This document shows, piece by piece, positions 26,159 to 34,473 of a stretch of 47,706 bases of DNA (the stretch's first letter is position 1; every line of letters begins with the position of its first letter). The stretch comes from Dolichospermum compactum NIES-806 (lineage in GTDB: Bacteria; Cyanobacteriota; Cyanobacteriia; Cyanobacteriales; Nostocaceae). The stretch covers positions 3,364,108-3,411,813 of the forward strand of contig NZ_AP018316.1 of the NCBI RefSeq assembly GCF_002368115.1. Direction: 5' to 3'. The translations under genes and the position numbers were made by a program. Under the pieces are notes generated by a model, which ran no database searches, was not told the origin of the DNA, and saw only the letters and a program-made list of their open reading frames with translations.

Positions 26159-26192
26159 GAATGGTTGATTTATTTACGCCGTGCTGTACTAG
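26096..26192. mobile_element. 97-bp CTAG-ended MITE, copy A
   Basis: The ends CTAGTACCGCAAGGCG and, inverted, CTAGTACAGCACGGCG form imperfect terminal repeats. The interior carries GTCAAAAGTCAAAAG and GCAAGCTTTTTGGCGATT. Same-length copies lie at 40376-40472 (inverted) and 41325-41421. No ORF of its own. Confidence 0.85.
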
Positions 26193-26653
26193 CTACATTT
26201 CTCAGACGCAAGGAAGGAAAAGGACTATTTTAATAATTATTCTTTTTGCTGCTGTTTTTGTGTTAAATTATGTCTAAAAATTACTGATTTTGTATAAACA
26301 AAACCTACTTTTTTCGATTTTGTATGAGTGGGATGCCTACCACGAGAGAAGCGATCTTGAAGGATTAAATTCTTAGGACTTACGCAACATATCTCTGTAA
26401 CTCTCTTTGCTTCGTGTTCTTCGCTCCTTCGTGGTTCATTTTTTCATGACTTCTGCCTTTTTGATTTGTATGAGAGAGATCGCCATATTTAATATAGAAC
26501 AGTCAAGCGATAGCGTAATATCTGACTTGTCAGTTCGCATGAGATAAACTAGAGAAAACATCAGAATATATGAATAGCTATGCTTGCGACAAGAGAAGCG
26601 ATCGCTGATAGATTGTATTATTAACACTCCCAGAACTAAAAAAGTTGGGTTAT

Positions 26654-27739
26654 ATGAAACAGTTAGCTATCCCATGTTTATTCTTCCGTAGCGGCACATC
26701 TCGTGGACCATTTTTTTTGCAGTCAGATTTACCCACAGAGGCAACCATCCGAGACAAGATCATTTTAGGCGCAATGGGTTCACCCGATGAGCGGCAAATA
26801 GACGGAATCGGAGGGGCAACAACACTAACCAGCAAAGTAGCCATATTCTCACCATCTCCACATCCTTGGGCTGATGTAGATTATCTCTTCGGTCAAGTAA
26901 GCATTAATCAGGCGGAGATTGATTGGAGTCCATCCTGCGGTAACATGGTTGCTGCTATCGGTCATGCTGCCATTGCCAGAGGTCTTGTTACCGGAATGGA
27001 TCAGACAACCACCATCAAAATCCGTAACGTCAATACCAATGCACTAATAGAAGCTATCATCCTGACCCCTCAAGGACAAGTCATATATGATGGTGATATG
27101 TCCATTGACGGTGTACCAGGGACAGCAGCACCAGTTTTACTCAACTTCATGGAAATTGTCGGTTCTAAAACTGGTCAACTTTTACCGACCGGCTATTGTC
27201 GTGAAGAAATCGAGGGAGTTGAGGTTACTTGCATTGATGTCGCTATGCCTATGGTGATAGCACGGGCTAATGATTTGGGGAAAACTGGTTATGAAACCAA
27301 GGCAGAACTCGATGCAGACACAGCTTTCTTAGCCCGAATTGCCAGAATTCGCCGCATTGCTGGTGAACGGATGGGACTAGGTGATGTTACAAATAGTGTA
27401 GTTCCTAAATTTGCGATTATTGCACCTCCACGTTATGGAGGAAACATTACCTCCCGTTATTTTGTCCCCAATGTTTGTCATAGCGCCCATGCCGTCACAG
27501 GTGCAATTTGTGTTGGTTGCTGTAGTCTCCTGAAAGGTTCTGTTGCCCAAGGTATTACTACTTCAATAGGTTCTGGTAATGAAATGGTGATAATTGAACA
27601 TCCTTCTGGAAAAATTGAGGTTTCTTTAGTGACAACTAATCAAGGTTCGTCCATGATTGTTGACAGTGCGGGCATTGTGCGAACTGTGCGTCTGCTTTTG
27701 TCAGGTAATGTTTATGTATCAAGTCGCCTGTGGAATTAG
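26654..27739 (+). CDS. PrpF/GalD-like isomerase
   Basis: A 361-residue protein of the PrpF/GalD (DUF453) family, related to diaminopimelate-epimerase-fold isomerases. Characterised members isomerise 2-methylaconitate (PrpF) or 4-oxalomesaconate (GalD). Visible hallmarks are the N-terminal FRSGTSRGPFF, GSPDERQIDGIGGATTLTSK (about 40-60), PSCGNMVAAIG (probable active-site Cys) and NVCHSAHAVTGA (about 275). The frame opens with a TTG three codons earlier; the ATG gives the usual MKQLAIPCLFFR start. It is followed after 20 bases by an amino-acid-type permease, so a two-gene uptake and isomerisation unit is likely. No prp or gallate pathway genes are present, so the exact substrate is open. Confidence 0.88.
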   Translation: MKQLAIPCLFFRSGTSRGPFFLQSDLPTEATIRDKIILGAMGSPDERQIDGIGGATTLTSKVAIFSPSPHPWADVDYLFGQVSINQAEIDWSPSCGNMVAAIGHAAIARGLVTGMDQTTTIKIRNVNTNALIEAIILTPQGQVIYDGDMSIDGVPGTAAPVLLNFMEIVGSKTGQLLPTGYCREEIEGVEVTCIDVAMPMVIARANDLGKTGYETKAELDADTAFLARIARIRRIAGERMGLGDVTNSVVPKFAIIAPPRYGGNITSRYFVPNVCHSAHAVTGAICVGCCSLLKGSVAQGITTSIGSGNEMVIIEHPSGKIEVSLVTTNQGSSMIVDSAGIVRTVRLLLSGNVYVSSRLWN

Positions 27740-27759
27740 ATCAATTCAAAGGAAACACT

Positions 27760-29115
27760 ATGTTAAATGAAAATCCGCCCAAGCAACTGAAACGAGAGTT
27801 AGATTGGCTGAGTGCGGCGATTATGGGATTAGCATCAGTTATTGGCGCGGGTATTTTTGTCAGTATTGGTCTGGCTGCTGAGATATCTGGTTCGGCGGCG
27901 ATCGCTGCCCTAATTGTTGCCGGCTTATTAGCAGCCTGTAACAGTCTCAACCTCGCCCAACTTGCTGTTAATCATCCTGTTAGTGGTGGCATCTATGAAT
28001 ATGGTTATAAATACTTAACACCCTGGTTAGGTTTTACCGGCGGCTGGATCTATCTTTTAAGCAAAACGGCTGTAGCAGCCACCGCCGCACTGGGATTTTC
28101 TGGCTATCTTTTAAATAATCTCGGTATGACTGATGCTGGGATTTTAGTTCCTGTAGCGGAAACTGCCGTATTTGCGATCGCCTTCATTGTTTTGGGAGGG
28201 ATGCGGAGTTCTAAAATATCAACTATTGTAGTTGTTTCGATCACCATCCTCTCCCTACTTTGTTTAATTATTGTCGGGTTCTTTTTCTGCTTTTCTCATG
28301 GGTTTGAGAAATTGACTTTCTCAGGTACAAACTCTCATAACTGGACTATTAATTTTCTGCAATCAGTGGCTTTAATGTTTGTTTCCTATAATGGTGCTGC
28401 TCGCATTTCTATGGTGGGTGAAGAAATCATAGATCCCAAAAAAAGTATCCCCAGAGCGATTATTTTCACTATAATTGCCACCATGCTCCTTTATATCTGC
28501 GTGGCAGTAGTCAGTTTAGGATCAATTGGGGCAGACGCTTTTGCCGAGGCCACTAGAGTGAATGCCGCACCTTTAAAAGCCGTAGCTGATAGCTTTGGTA
28601 TTCCCTTTGTTTCTAATTTCTTAGCTGTTGGTGCTGTCACTTCTATGCTGAGTATCCTCTTAACTACGGTTTTGGGTGTATCTCGGTTGCTGTTAGCAAT
28701 GGCACGTCGTGGAGATATGCCTAGTTTTTTTACCAAGTTGAATAGTGCAGGGACAACACCTGATTTAGCTGTCATCGCCGTGGGGATTATTATCGCCCTT
28801 CTAGTTTTCATCGGTGATGTAAAAGTTACCTGGTCTTTTGGGACATTTGGGGCTTTATACCGAAGTGCCATTGTCAGTCTAGCCGCATTGCAAATCAGTA
28901 ACGAAGAACGGTTATATCCAAAATGGATATCTTGGTTATCTTTTTGGTCTTCCCTGTTGCTGGGTTTTTGCATTGAATGGCGCTACTGGTTAATTGGTAT
29001 CGGATTAATTGGTATTGGGTTGATCTGGCATTTTACAGCAAATTGTCATCAAACCTGGAACAAGAACCCCACCCCCAACCCCCTCCCCGTAAGCGATGAG
29101 GGGGCTAAGATGTAG
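27760..29115 (+). CDS. APC-superfamily amino acid permease with repeat-derived tail
   Basis: A 451-residue secondary transporter with about twelve membrane helices. The first helix has GLASVIGAGIFVSIG, the classical APC substrate-binding turn. Other matches are GGIYEYGYKYLTP and ARISMVGEEIIDPKKSIPRAI. The ATG at 27760 has AAGGAAA upstream and is preferred over the frame opening at 27730. The last about 17 residues (NPTPNPLPVSDEGAKM) are encoded by a CCCCACCCCCAACCCCCTCCCC repeat, so the native stop has probably been lost and replaced. The substrate is probably an amino acid or related organic acid, and the PrpF-like neighbour may act on the imported compound. Confidence 0.88.
   Translation: MLNENPPKQLKRELDWLSAAIMGLASVIGAGIFVSIGLAAEISGSAAIAALIVAGLLAACNSLNLAQLAVNHPVSGGIYEYGYKYLTPWLGFTGGWIYLLSKTAVAATAALGFSGYLLNNLGMTDAGILVPVAETAVFAIAFIVLGGMRSSKISTIVVVSITILSLLCLIIVGFFFCFSHGFEKLTFSGTNSHNWTINFLQSVALMFVSYNGAARISMVGEEIIDPKKSIPRAIIFTIIATMLLYICVAVVSLGSIGADAFAEATRVNAAPLKAVADSFGIPFVSNFLAVGAVTSMLSILLTTVLGVSRLLLAMARRGDMPSFFTKLNSAGTTPDLAVIAVGIIIALLVFIGDVKVTWSFGTFGALYRSAIVSLAALQISNEERLYPKWISWLSFWSSLLLGFCIEWRYWLIGIGLIGIGLIWHFTANCHQTWNKNPTPNPLPVSDEGAKM
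29062..29115. repeat. CCCCAACCCCCTCCCC-type repeat forming the permease 3' end
   Basis: C-rich then G-rich segment related, on the opposite strand, to 16329-16369. It is translated as the last residues of the permease and contains its stop. Confidence 0.6.
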
Positions 29116-29207
29116 CTTATATGATTGGAAATCGCTGTATATTTCGTCAGATTAATTCCACAGAAAATATTGAGGTAACATTAAAGGAATAGGCTCAATC
29201 AAAATTA

Positions 29208-29261
29208 TGTCTGAATCAAGATTTACAGAACGTTTTTTGATGTACAATTCTGATTCAGACA
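29208..29261. repeat. Inverted repeat TGTCTGAATCA, 11-bp arms
   Basis: Perfect 11-bp arms around a 32-base loop, followed by eight A on the plus strand. The arm plus loop resembles the GAATCAGGATTTACAGGAT repeats at 25723 and 32198, so it may be a rearranged copy of that family. Confidence 0.6.
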
Positions 29262-29514
29262 AAAAAAATTTTAAAAAAATTTTTTTTTGATTTTTTTTTC
29301 TGGGGTCAAAATCGCTTGACTTTTTTTCCTGAAAATGCTATTTTTATAATGGTAACTTGTGCCTTGATAATATTTTTACTTATGGTTTATTATACTAATA
29401 TCCTTAATATACCACGTTTTTTCGCCCCTGAACCCTCAAAATAAAATTTTTCAAAAAAAAACTTATTAAAAATTAAAGAATCAATAATTTAAACTTATGA
29501 TTTATGATGTTCTA

Positions 29515-29536
29515 ATAGTCGGTTTGAACCGACTAT
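29515..29536. terminator. Perfect palindrome, probable transcription end
   Basis: ATAGTCGGTT-TG-AACCGACTAT, a 10-bp stem with a two-base centre. It is 14 bases beyond the stop of the minus-strand SDR gene. No long U-tract follows, so the terminator role is inferred from location. Confidence 0.55.
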
Positions 29537-29550
29537 ACCTGAAATTAGCT

Positions 29551-30507
29551 CTAAATTCCAGCTTTCACGCCGCTGATTTTCAAAACATCAGTCATGGTTA
29601 CACAGTAATTTGGTAAATTGAAGCTGCCAGGATTAATGGCATTAGCATAGCTAAAATGACGATAATTCATACAGTATCTATCCCAAGCTGCCATTTGAAT
29701 GCGGAATACAGTAATAATCACATTTGCTAAACCTAAAGATATAGGAATGCGGAAATAAATCTTTTTACGGAAATAAGTGCAAACTTCTTCTATGGCTTGA
29801 TTTGCAGTTAGGGAAGATTGTCCTAACACAAAGCGGCGGGGATCTCCCTGTTGTGGTGGATAATCAATTAAATATTGGACAACTGTGGCAATATCTCTAC
29901 CATGAATAAAGTGAAAACTGCCATCTGCTTGTAAAAAACGAATCAAATTAATATAGTTAGTAACTTCGGGAATACCAGATGTGAGATGAGAATAAGGTTT
30001 TTTATCATCACCACCTAATACTAAGGTAGGAAAAACTGTGGTAATTTTGGGGAAAATAGCTAACTTTTCGATTTGATGTAAACAATCATATTTAGAACGG
30101 ATATAATCTGTACCGATTTCTCCCGCTTCTTTGAGTGGTTTGTTTTCGTTATTTAAGACACTGGCTGTGGAAAAATAAATTACCTGTTCACATCTTTCGG
30201 GATTTAGCAGGTTCATTAATTCTAGAGTTTTGAAGACATTAATATCAAAAATGCCCTCACCACCCCAAGAAGTGGCTGTTAGGACGGCGATATCAATGGT
30301 TTTGAGTAAATTAGAGAATTTACCAATTTCTTGCATATCACCCTGGAGAATGGTGATTCCAGGACGGACTGTGGTATCAACTTGGAGTTTATTGGGGTTT
30401 CTAACTAGGAGATATAATTCGTGGTTGGTGTTTTGAATTAAGGCTTCGCTGATATAGTGACCGATACAGCCACTTGCACCTGTAACTAAAATACGTTTTT
30501 TGGTCAT
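29551..30507 (-). CDS. NAD-dependent epimerase/dehydratase (extended SDR)
   Basis: A 318-residue Rossmann-fold protein. The nucleotide-binding motif is VTGASGCIGHYIS (about residues 7-19). The catalytic YxxxK appears in DYIRSKYDCL (about 135-145), with a preceding STAS stretch, which fits extended SDR enzymes. The C-terminal half (LGLANVIITVFRIQMAAW) is hydrophobic and may touch the membrane. The substrate is not indicated; nucleotide-sugar or quinone-related reduction are possible. Single gene, divergent from the kinase at 30749 with repeats in between. Confidence 0.85.
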   Translation of the reverse strand: MTKKRILVTGASGCIGHYISEALIQNTNHELYLLVRNPNKLQVDTTVRPGITILQGDMQEIGKFSNLLKTIDIAVLTATSWGGEGIFDINVFKTLELMNLLNPERCEQVIYFSTASVLNNENKPLKEAGEIGTDYIRSKYDCLHQIEKLAIFPKITTVFPTLVLGGDDKKPYSHLTSGIPEVTNYINLIRFLQADGSFHFIHGRDIATVVQYLIDYPPQQGDPRRFVLGQSSLTANQAIEEVCTYFRKKIYFRIPISLGLANVIITVFRIQMAAWDRYCMNYRHFSYANAINPGSFNLPNYCVTMTDVLKISGVKAGI

Positions 30508-30640
30508 GAAATTGGATGTTGGGGTTTTTGGGGATGGTTGAGGTCGGTGTGTAATTGTAGCATGATTTGAGGAGATAGATCTCCGACTCCTTTAAGAAGT
30601 CGGGGATCTGGGTGTTAGTTAACTGAATATATTTTTTGGA

Positions 30641-30673
30641 AACGAACCGCAGAGACACAGAGGACGCAGAGAA
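30641..30673. repeat. AACCGCAGAGACACAGAGG-type repeat
   Basis: Second copy of the family seen at 25811-25848 and, on the opposite strand, in the coding tail of the thioesterase gene near 7480-7505. Just upstream, about 30580-30610, is a CTCCGACTCCTTTAAGAAGTCGGGG palindromic repeat related to a fragment at about 32325-32340. Confidence 0.7.
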
Positions 30674-30748
30674 ATGAGGTTTTGAGAGATTTTGCGTAAA
30701 CCTTGATTAATTAGGGTAAAATTACAACAAAGCCTTGGTGGTGAGTCT

Positions 30749-32155
30749 ATGCGTCAATGTCTTAATCCTGACTGTCTTTTTCCTAACCCTGATAATTTTC
30801 AATATTGTCAAAAGTGCGGTAATAATTTACTTTTGCGTGAAAGATATATACCTAAATCAATTTTAGGTCAGGGTGGTTTTGGTAGAACATTTTTAGCTAT
30901 TGATGAGGATAAACCATCAAAACCTTATTGTGTAATTAAACAATTTTTACCCCAAGCACAGGGAACAGATAGTATTGAAAAAGCATCCCAGTTATTTGCA
31001 CAGGAAGCACAACGTTTAGAGGAGTTAGGTAAACATCCTCAAATACCTGAGTTAATGGCTTATTTTACATCCGATAATCGTCAATATTTAGTACAGGAAT
31101 TTGTGAAAGGGGAAACTCTACAAACGGAGTTAGATAAAAATGGCGTTTTTTCTGAACAGCAAATTAGAGGATTATTAAGAGAACTGTTACAGATATTGGA
31201 GTTTGTTCATAGTCAACAGGTAATTCACCGAGATATTAAACCAGAAAATATTATTCGCAGTAGTGACAATCAGTTATTTTTAGTAGATTTTGGTGCGGCG
31301 AAAATAGTCAAGTCACAGCAACGCACAGCTACAGGGACAATTATTGGATCTGCTGAATATTGCGCTCCTGAACAGTCAATGGGTAAACCATTATTTATTA
31401 GTGATTTATATAGTTTAGGGGTAACTTGTTTGCATTTATTAACAGGAATGAGTCCGTTTGATTTATATAGTCCAATGGAAGGAGAATGGGTATGGAGAGA
31501 TTATTTGAATGGAAATGTGGTAAGTGATGAATTAGGAAAGATTTTGGAAAAATTAGCAAGTCCTATTGCGAAATATCGTTATCAATCTGTAAAAAAAGTG
31601 ATGCAGGAGTTATATTTTGTAGATCAAAAACCTAATTCTCAACCACCTTTTGACAAACCTGAAATATCTGTTATCAAAGTACCCAGTCAGTATCAAAAAC
31701 TAGAGAAATTGTTAGCAGATGGTAAATGGAAAAAAGCAGATGACGAAACAAGACGGATAATATTGACACTTGCTAACCGGGGAATACCAGGTTATTTAAC
31801 CATAGACAATGTTCTTGATATTCCCAGTGAAGACATTAGCATTATAGACAATTTATGGGTAAAGAATAGTAATGGACGCTTTGGTTTTTCTGTACAAAAG
31901 CAGATTTATGAAAGTGTGGGGGGAACAACAACTTACAACCACCAAATCTGGAATAAATTTATAGATAAGGTAGGATGGAGAAAAGGAGAAAATTTACTCT
32001 CTGATAATGAAATTACCTTTGACATAAAAGCACCAAAAGCGCATCTTCCCTTTTTTCCCGTAGGTTCGATATGGTGGTGGAAAGTAGTTATTAGTTTGTA
32101 TTCTCAAGATGATTACTGGAAAGCGGTTATAATAGTTCTGATCTTGCGTTCATAA
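30749..32155 (+). CDS. Ser/Thr protein kinase fused to a GUN4-like domain
   Basis: A 468-residue fusion. Residues 1-25 form a zinc ribbon (C4, C9, C20, C23). The kinase domain (about 33-290) has GQGGFGRTF, the ATP Lys in CVIKQF (K64), HRDIKPEN (D162) and DFGAAK (D180), so it should be active. The C-terminal part (about 314-460) is GUN4-like: LLADGKWKKADDET, IDNLWVKNSNGRFGFSVQKQIY, then W..F..KVGW and APKAHLPFFPVG. GUN4 domains bind porphyrins and stimulate Mg-chelatase in the stand-alone form, so this kinase may respond to a tetrapyrrole. hemE lies about 0.7 kb away, convergent. No membrane segment is obvious, though the tail is hydrophobic. Confidence 0.92.
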   Translation: MRQCLNPDCLFPNPDNFQYCQKCGNNLLLRERYIPKSILGQGGFGRTFLAIDEDKPSKPYCVIKQFLPQAQGTDSIEKASQLFAQEAQRLEELGKHPQIPELMAYFTSDNRQYLVQEFVKGETLQTELDKNGVFSEQQIRGLLRELLQILEFVHSQQVIHRDIKPENIIRSSDNQLFLVDFGAAKIVKSQQRTATGTIIGSAEYCAPEQSMGKPLFISDLYSLGVTCLHLLTGMSPFDLYSPMEGEWVWRDYLNGNVVSDELGKILEKLASPIAKYRYQSVKKVMQELYFVDQKPNSQPPFDKPEISVIKVPSQYQKLEKLLADGKWKKADDETRRIILTLANRGIPGYLTIDNVLDIPSEDISIIDNLWVKNSNGRFGFSVQKQIYESVGGTTTYNHQIWNKFIDKVGWRKGENLLSDNEITFDIKAPKAHLPFFPVGSIWWWKVVISLYSQDDYWKAVIIVLILRS

Positions 32156-32409
32156 TAGTAAACTGTAAAATCTGAAGATTATAGAAAAAAAACTAATTCT
32201 GAATCAGGATAACCAGGATTAAAGGATGTACAGGATATTACCGTTAACTTACTAAAAATAACATCGTCTAAGATTCACGACTTCTATGTTTATTAAACTG
32301 AATAAATGATAAAGATTAACAAAAGAAGTCGGGGAACTCAATATCCTAGTCACAGATCCACAATTTGAAAACAAGGTAAAATCAAAGAATAATCAACCAA
32401 AAGTTAACA

Positions 32410-32625
32410 ATGGAAACCCAACAACTAAAAGCCCTGATCAAAGAAACTATTTTAGAACTGATAGAAGAAGAAAAATGGACAATTCAAAAAACCTTAATCC
32501 CAATTTTGATCAATAAAGAAAATGAAGAATGGAACAAATTTTTCTTAGAACAAGCTATGAGAGACTTAGAAAATGATCATCTTCCTGAATACACAGAATC
32601 CGATTTAACAGATACTTTTGGGTAA
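32410..32625 (+). CDS. Small acidic antitoxin-like protein, 71 aa
   Basis: A 71-residue Glu-rich helical protein (METQQLKALIKETILELIEE at the N-terminus, LENDHLPEYTESDL near the end). This type of small protein precedes MazF/PemK-like or RelE-like toxins in cyanobacteria. A toxin-like C-terminal remnant overlaps its end in another frame, which supports the antitoxin reading. With the toxin lost it is probably an orphan antitoxin. The assignment is by composition and context. Confidence 0.55.
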   Translation: METQQLKALIKETILELIEEEKWTIQKTLIPILINKENEEWNKFFLEQAMRDLENDHLPEYTESDLTDTFG

Positions 32626-32698
32626 AATTGGGGAAATTTCTGAAGGAAGATTAACAAGAATTAGACAAAATCTAGCAAATTGGATTTTAAAAGATTAA
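32609..32698 (+). pseudogene. C-terminal remnant of a MazF/PemK-like toxin
   Basis: The frame reads QILLGKIGEISEGRLTRIRQ and then NLANWILKD before TAA, about 29 codons with a stop just upstream and no start. The pattern (GKI, then S-E, then L-x-R-I/V, then a hydrophobic helix) resembles the last helix of MazF-like toxins. Most of the gene is gone. It overlaps the end of the antitoxin-like gene in another frame. Confidence 0.45.
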
Positions 32699-32730
32699 GT
32701 ATATTTTGATGATTAAAGGATATTTCCTCA

Positions 32731-32768
32731 TCTGTGTTTATCTGTGTTTATCTGTGTTTATCTGCGTT
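32731..32768. repeat. 10-bp tandem repeat TCTGTGTTTA
   Basis: Three perfect TCTGTGTTTA units and a fourth TCTGCGTTCC, ending 48 bases beyond the hemE stop. Similar TCTGCGTTTATC sequence is found at 35891-35930. Confidence 0.85.
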
Positions 32769-32815
32769 CCCCAAAAATCAGGTGGGAAAAACCCACCCAA
32801 AAAATCAAACAGAAA

Positions 32816-33868
32816 CTAAACCAAAGCGTTGAGGTTTTTTGCGGTTTCAAAGAAGAAAGCGACGTTTTCCTCTGGAGTTTCTGGTAATACACCATGTCCG
32901 AGATTAAGGATATGTCCCCAGTTGCCGGCTTTGCGAACGGTGTCCAAAACGCGATCGCGGATAAATTCCTTAGAACCAAATAATACACCCGGATCAAGAT
33001 TACCCTGTACTTTGACGTGCTTACCTAATCTAGCTCTGGCATCTGCCATATCTACTGCCCAGTCTACAGTAATGATATCTGCACCAGAAGCAGGCATTCT
33101 TTCCAAAAGTCCGGCACTACCTGTCACCAACAAAATTAATGGTGTGTCAGGATGAGTCGCCTTTACCTTTTCAAACACCATTTTTTGATAAGGTAGAGCA
33201 AAGGTATCATAATCTTGAGGGCTTAATTGTCCTGCCCAAGAATCGAACATCTGTACTACTTGAGCGCCACAATCAATTTGATAGCGGACATAATCAGCGA
33301 TAGAATCAGCTAATTTAGTGAGTAGCTGATGGAGAATTGTCGGATCTGAGAAAGCCATGTTTTTGATGATGGAATAGGTTTTAGAACCCTTACCTTCCAC
33401 CGCATAAGCTGCTAATGTCCAAGGTGCGCCGACAAAGCCTAACACCGTTGATTGATTACCCACTTCCTGCCGTAATGCTTGCAAAATCGTTTTGATAAAC
33501 GGCAGTGCTGTTTCTGGATCTAAGGAATGCAGTTGATCAACTTGTTGTTTAGTGCGTATGGGCGAATAAATAATCGGTCCCTTTCCTTCCGCAATATCCA
33601 TATCAATCCCCATTCCTGGTAAGGGGGTGACAATATCGGAAAACAAAATTACTCCATCGGGTTGAAACGCTCTCCAGGGTTGGAGGGAAACTTCGATCGC
33701 CACTTCAGGAATTTCCGAGCGATCGCGGAATGAAGGATATTTATCCCGTAAATCCCGGTAAGCTTTCATGTAGCGTCCCGCTTGTCGCATCATCCATACA
33801 GGAGGACGATCTACTTGTTCACCACGAGCAGCCCGAAGGAGGAGAGGAGCCGTTAAGGAAACACCCAT
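32816..33868 (-). CDS. hemE: Uroporphyrinogen decarboxylase
   Basis: Decarboxylates uroporphyrinogen III to coproporphyrinogen III in the cytoplasm, feeding heme, chlorophyll and bilin synthesis. The 350-residue length is normal. Signatures are the N-terminal RPPVWMMRQAGRYM (about 21-34), FSDIVTPLPGMGIDM with its key Asp, GFVGAPWTLAAY, and QMFDSWAG. Near the C-terminus are VQGNLDPG and GHGVLPETPEENV. The start ATG gives the standard short N-terminus. Single gene; the upstream region carries a MITE, and a tandem repeat follows the stop. Confidence 0.98.
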   Translation of the reverse strand: MGVSLTAPLLLRAARGEQVDRPPVWMMRQAGRYMKAYRDLRDKYPSFRDRSEIPEVAIEVSLQPWRAFQPDGVILFSDIVTPLPGMGIDMDIAEGKGPIIYSPIRTKQQVDQLHSLDPETALPFIKTILQALRQEVGNQSTVLGFVGAPWTLAAYAVEGKGSKTYSIIKNMAFSDPTILHQLLTKLADSIADYVRYQIDCGAQVVQMFDSWAGQLSPQDYDTFALPYQKMVFEKVKATHPDTPLILLVTGSAGLLERMPASGADIITVDWAVDMADARARLGKHVKVQGNLDPGVLFGSKEFIRDRVLDTVRKAGNWGHILNLGHGVLPETPEENVAFFFETAKNLNALV

Positions 33869-34038
33869 TTAACACTTCGTCCTAAGTCACTTTTATATTT
33901 CACCATTTAGCTTACCATCCTCAGATTCCTCTTGATCTACCTATCTATACAGGTCTTAAGGTTGCTTGACTTAACTTAACAAAACGTTATGGTTTCCCTG
34001 ATGAATGGAGAAAAGAATCAGGTAACTGGGTGAATAAG

Positions 34039-34138
34039 CTATAGCGGTATGCACTTGCATGAGATACAGTCAGCAAATCGTAAGGTAGGGGTTTCCCCGC
34101 CCTCAATCACATTGCATCAAGCGTGATAACTGCTATAG
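34039..34138. mobile_element. 100-bp MITE-like element with CTATAGC ends
   Basis: Left end CTATAGCGGTATGCACTTG and right end, inverted, CTATAGCAGTTATCACGCTTG give imperfect terminal repeats. The interior carries a GGGGTTTCCCCGCCC palindrome related to the one at 40297-40315. No coding capacity. Confidence 0.65.
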
Positions 34139-34301
34139 GACGCATTTAAGTTTGATTTAGTGAAGTTAGAAAATAAACCATTCTCAAAATTACATACAGC
34201 AGAATTCAGGAGTCAGAATAGATAAGAAATATGAATAAAACTTGACTAAGCAACCTTTTTATTCATTTTTAAGCGACAATAGAAACATAAGAAAATAGAG
34301 T

Positions 34302-34431
34302 TAAGTAGGTGGGCGTTAAAAATTGTTGTTGGGGCAAGGGAACAGGGAACTCTTAACTGGGAACAGGAAGAGAGTTTTGAGTGATTTTACTTTTCTTCAC
34401 ATACCTTTAAATTTTTCTGTTCACCTACTTA
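34302..34431. mobile_element. MITE-like element, AGTAGGTG ends, copy 2 (inverted)
   Basis: Near-perfect inverted copy of 11524-11653, same length, flanked by TA on both sides. It ends 42 bases before the small membrane peptide gene, so it may carry or displace that gene's promoter. Confidence 0.85.
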
Positions 34432-34473
34432 GAAAAAACAACTAGTTAAGCACTAGCTACGTGGAGGTGGAAT

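Larger units (their letters stand above)
25631..26653. other. 1-kb region of repeats and gene remnants
   Basis: The stretch contains a GAATCAGGATGTCCAGGATTTACAGGAT repeat at 25723-25753 (related copy at 32198-32236) and an AACCACAGAGGCACAGAGGACACAGAG repeat at 25811-25848 (related copy at 30641-30673). A short ORF at 25985 runs into a 97-bp MITE at 26096-26192. The TAGGACTTACGCAA motif lies near 26374, and a HIP1 site is near 26597. Apart from the short ORF I see no gene. The promoter of the PrpF-like gene should be in the last part. Confidence 0.6.
29116..29550. other. A/T-rich gap with palindromes between convergent genes
   Basis: No gene. It contains a long inverted repeat TGTCTGAATCA (29208-29218) / TGATTCAGACA (29251-29261). 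A tract of A and T runs around 29260-29300 follows, and a perfect palindrome lies at 29515-29536. Extreme A/T content with homopolymers suggests a terminator or decayed repeat region. Confidence 0.6.
33869..34473. other. 605-base gap with two MITE-like elements
   Basis: Contains the hemE upstream region, the CTATAGC-ended element at 34039-34138, a short CAGAATTCAGGAGTCAGAAT motif near 34200, and the AGTAGGTG-type MITE at 34302-34431. No gene was found. Confidence 0.6.

Noticed and set aside
26436..26627. 63-residue minus-strand ORF
   Set aside because: Composition is unlike a protein, no start signals, overlaps repeat-like DNA upstream of the PrpF-like gene.
28491..28973. 160-residue minus-strand ORF inside the permease
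   Set aside because: Antisense shadow of a well-supported membrane protein, with no motif of its own.
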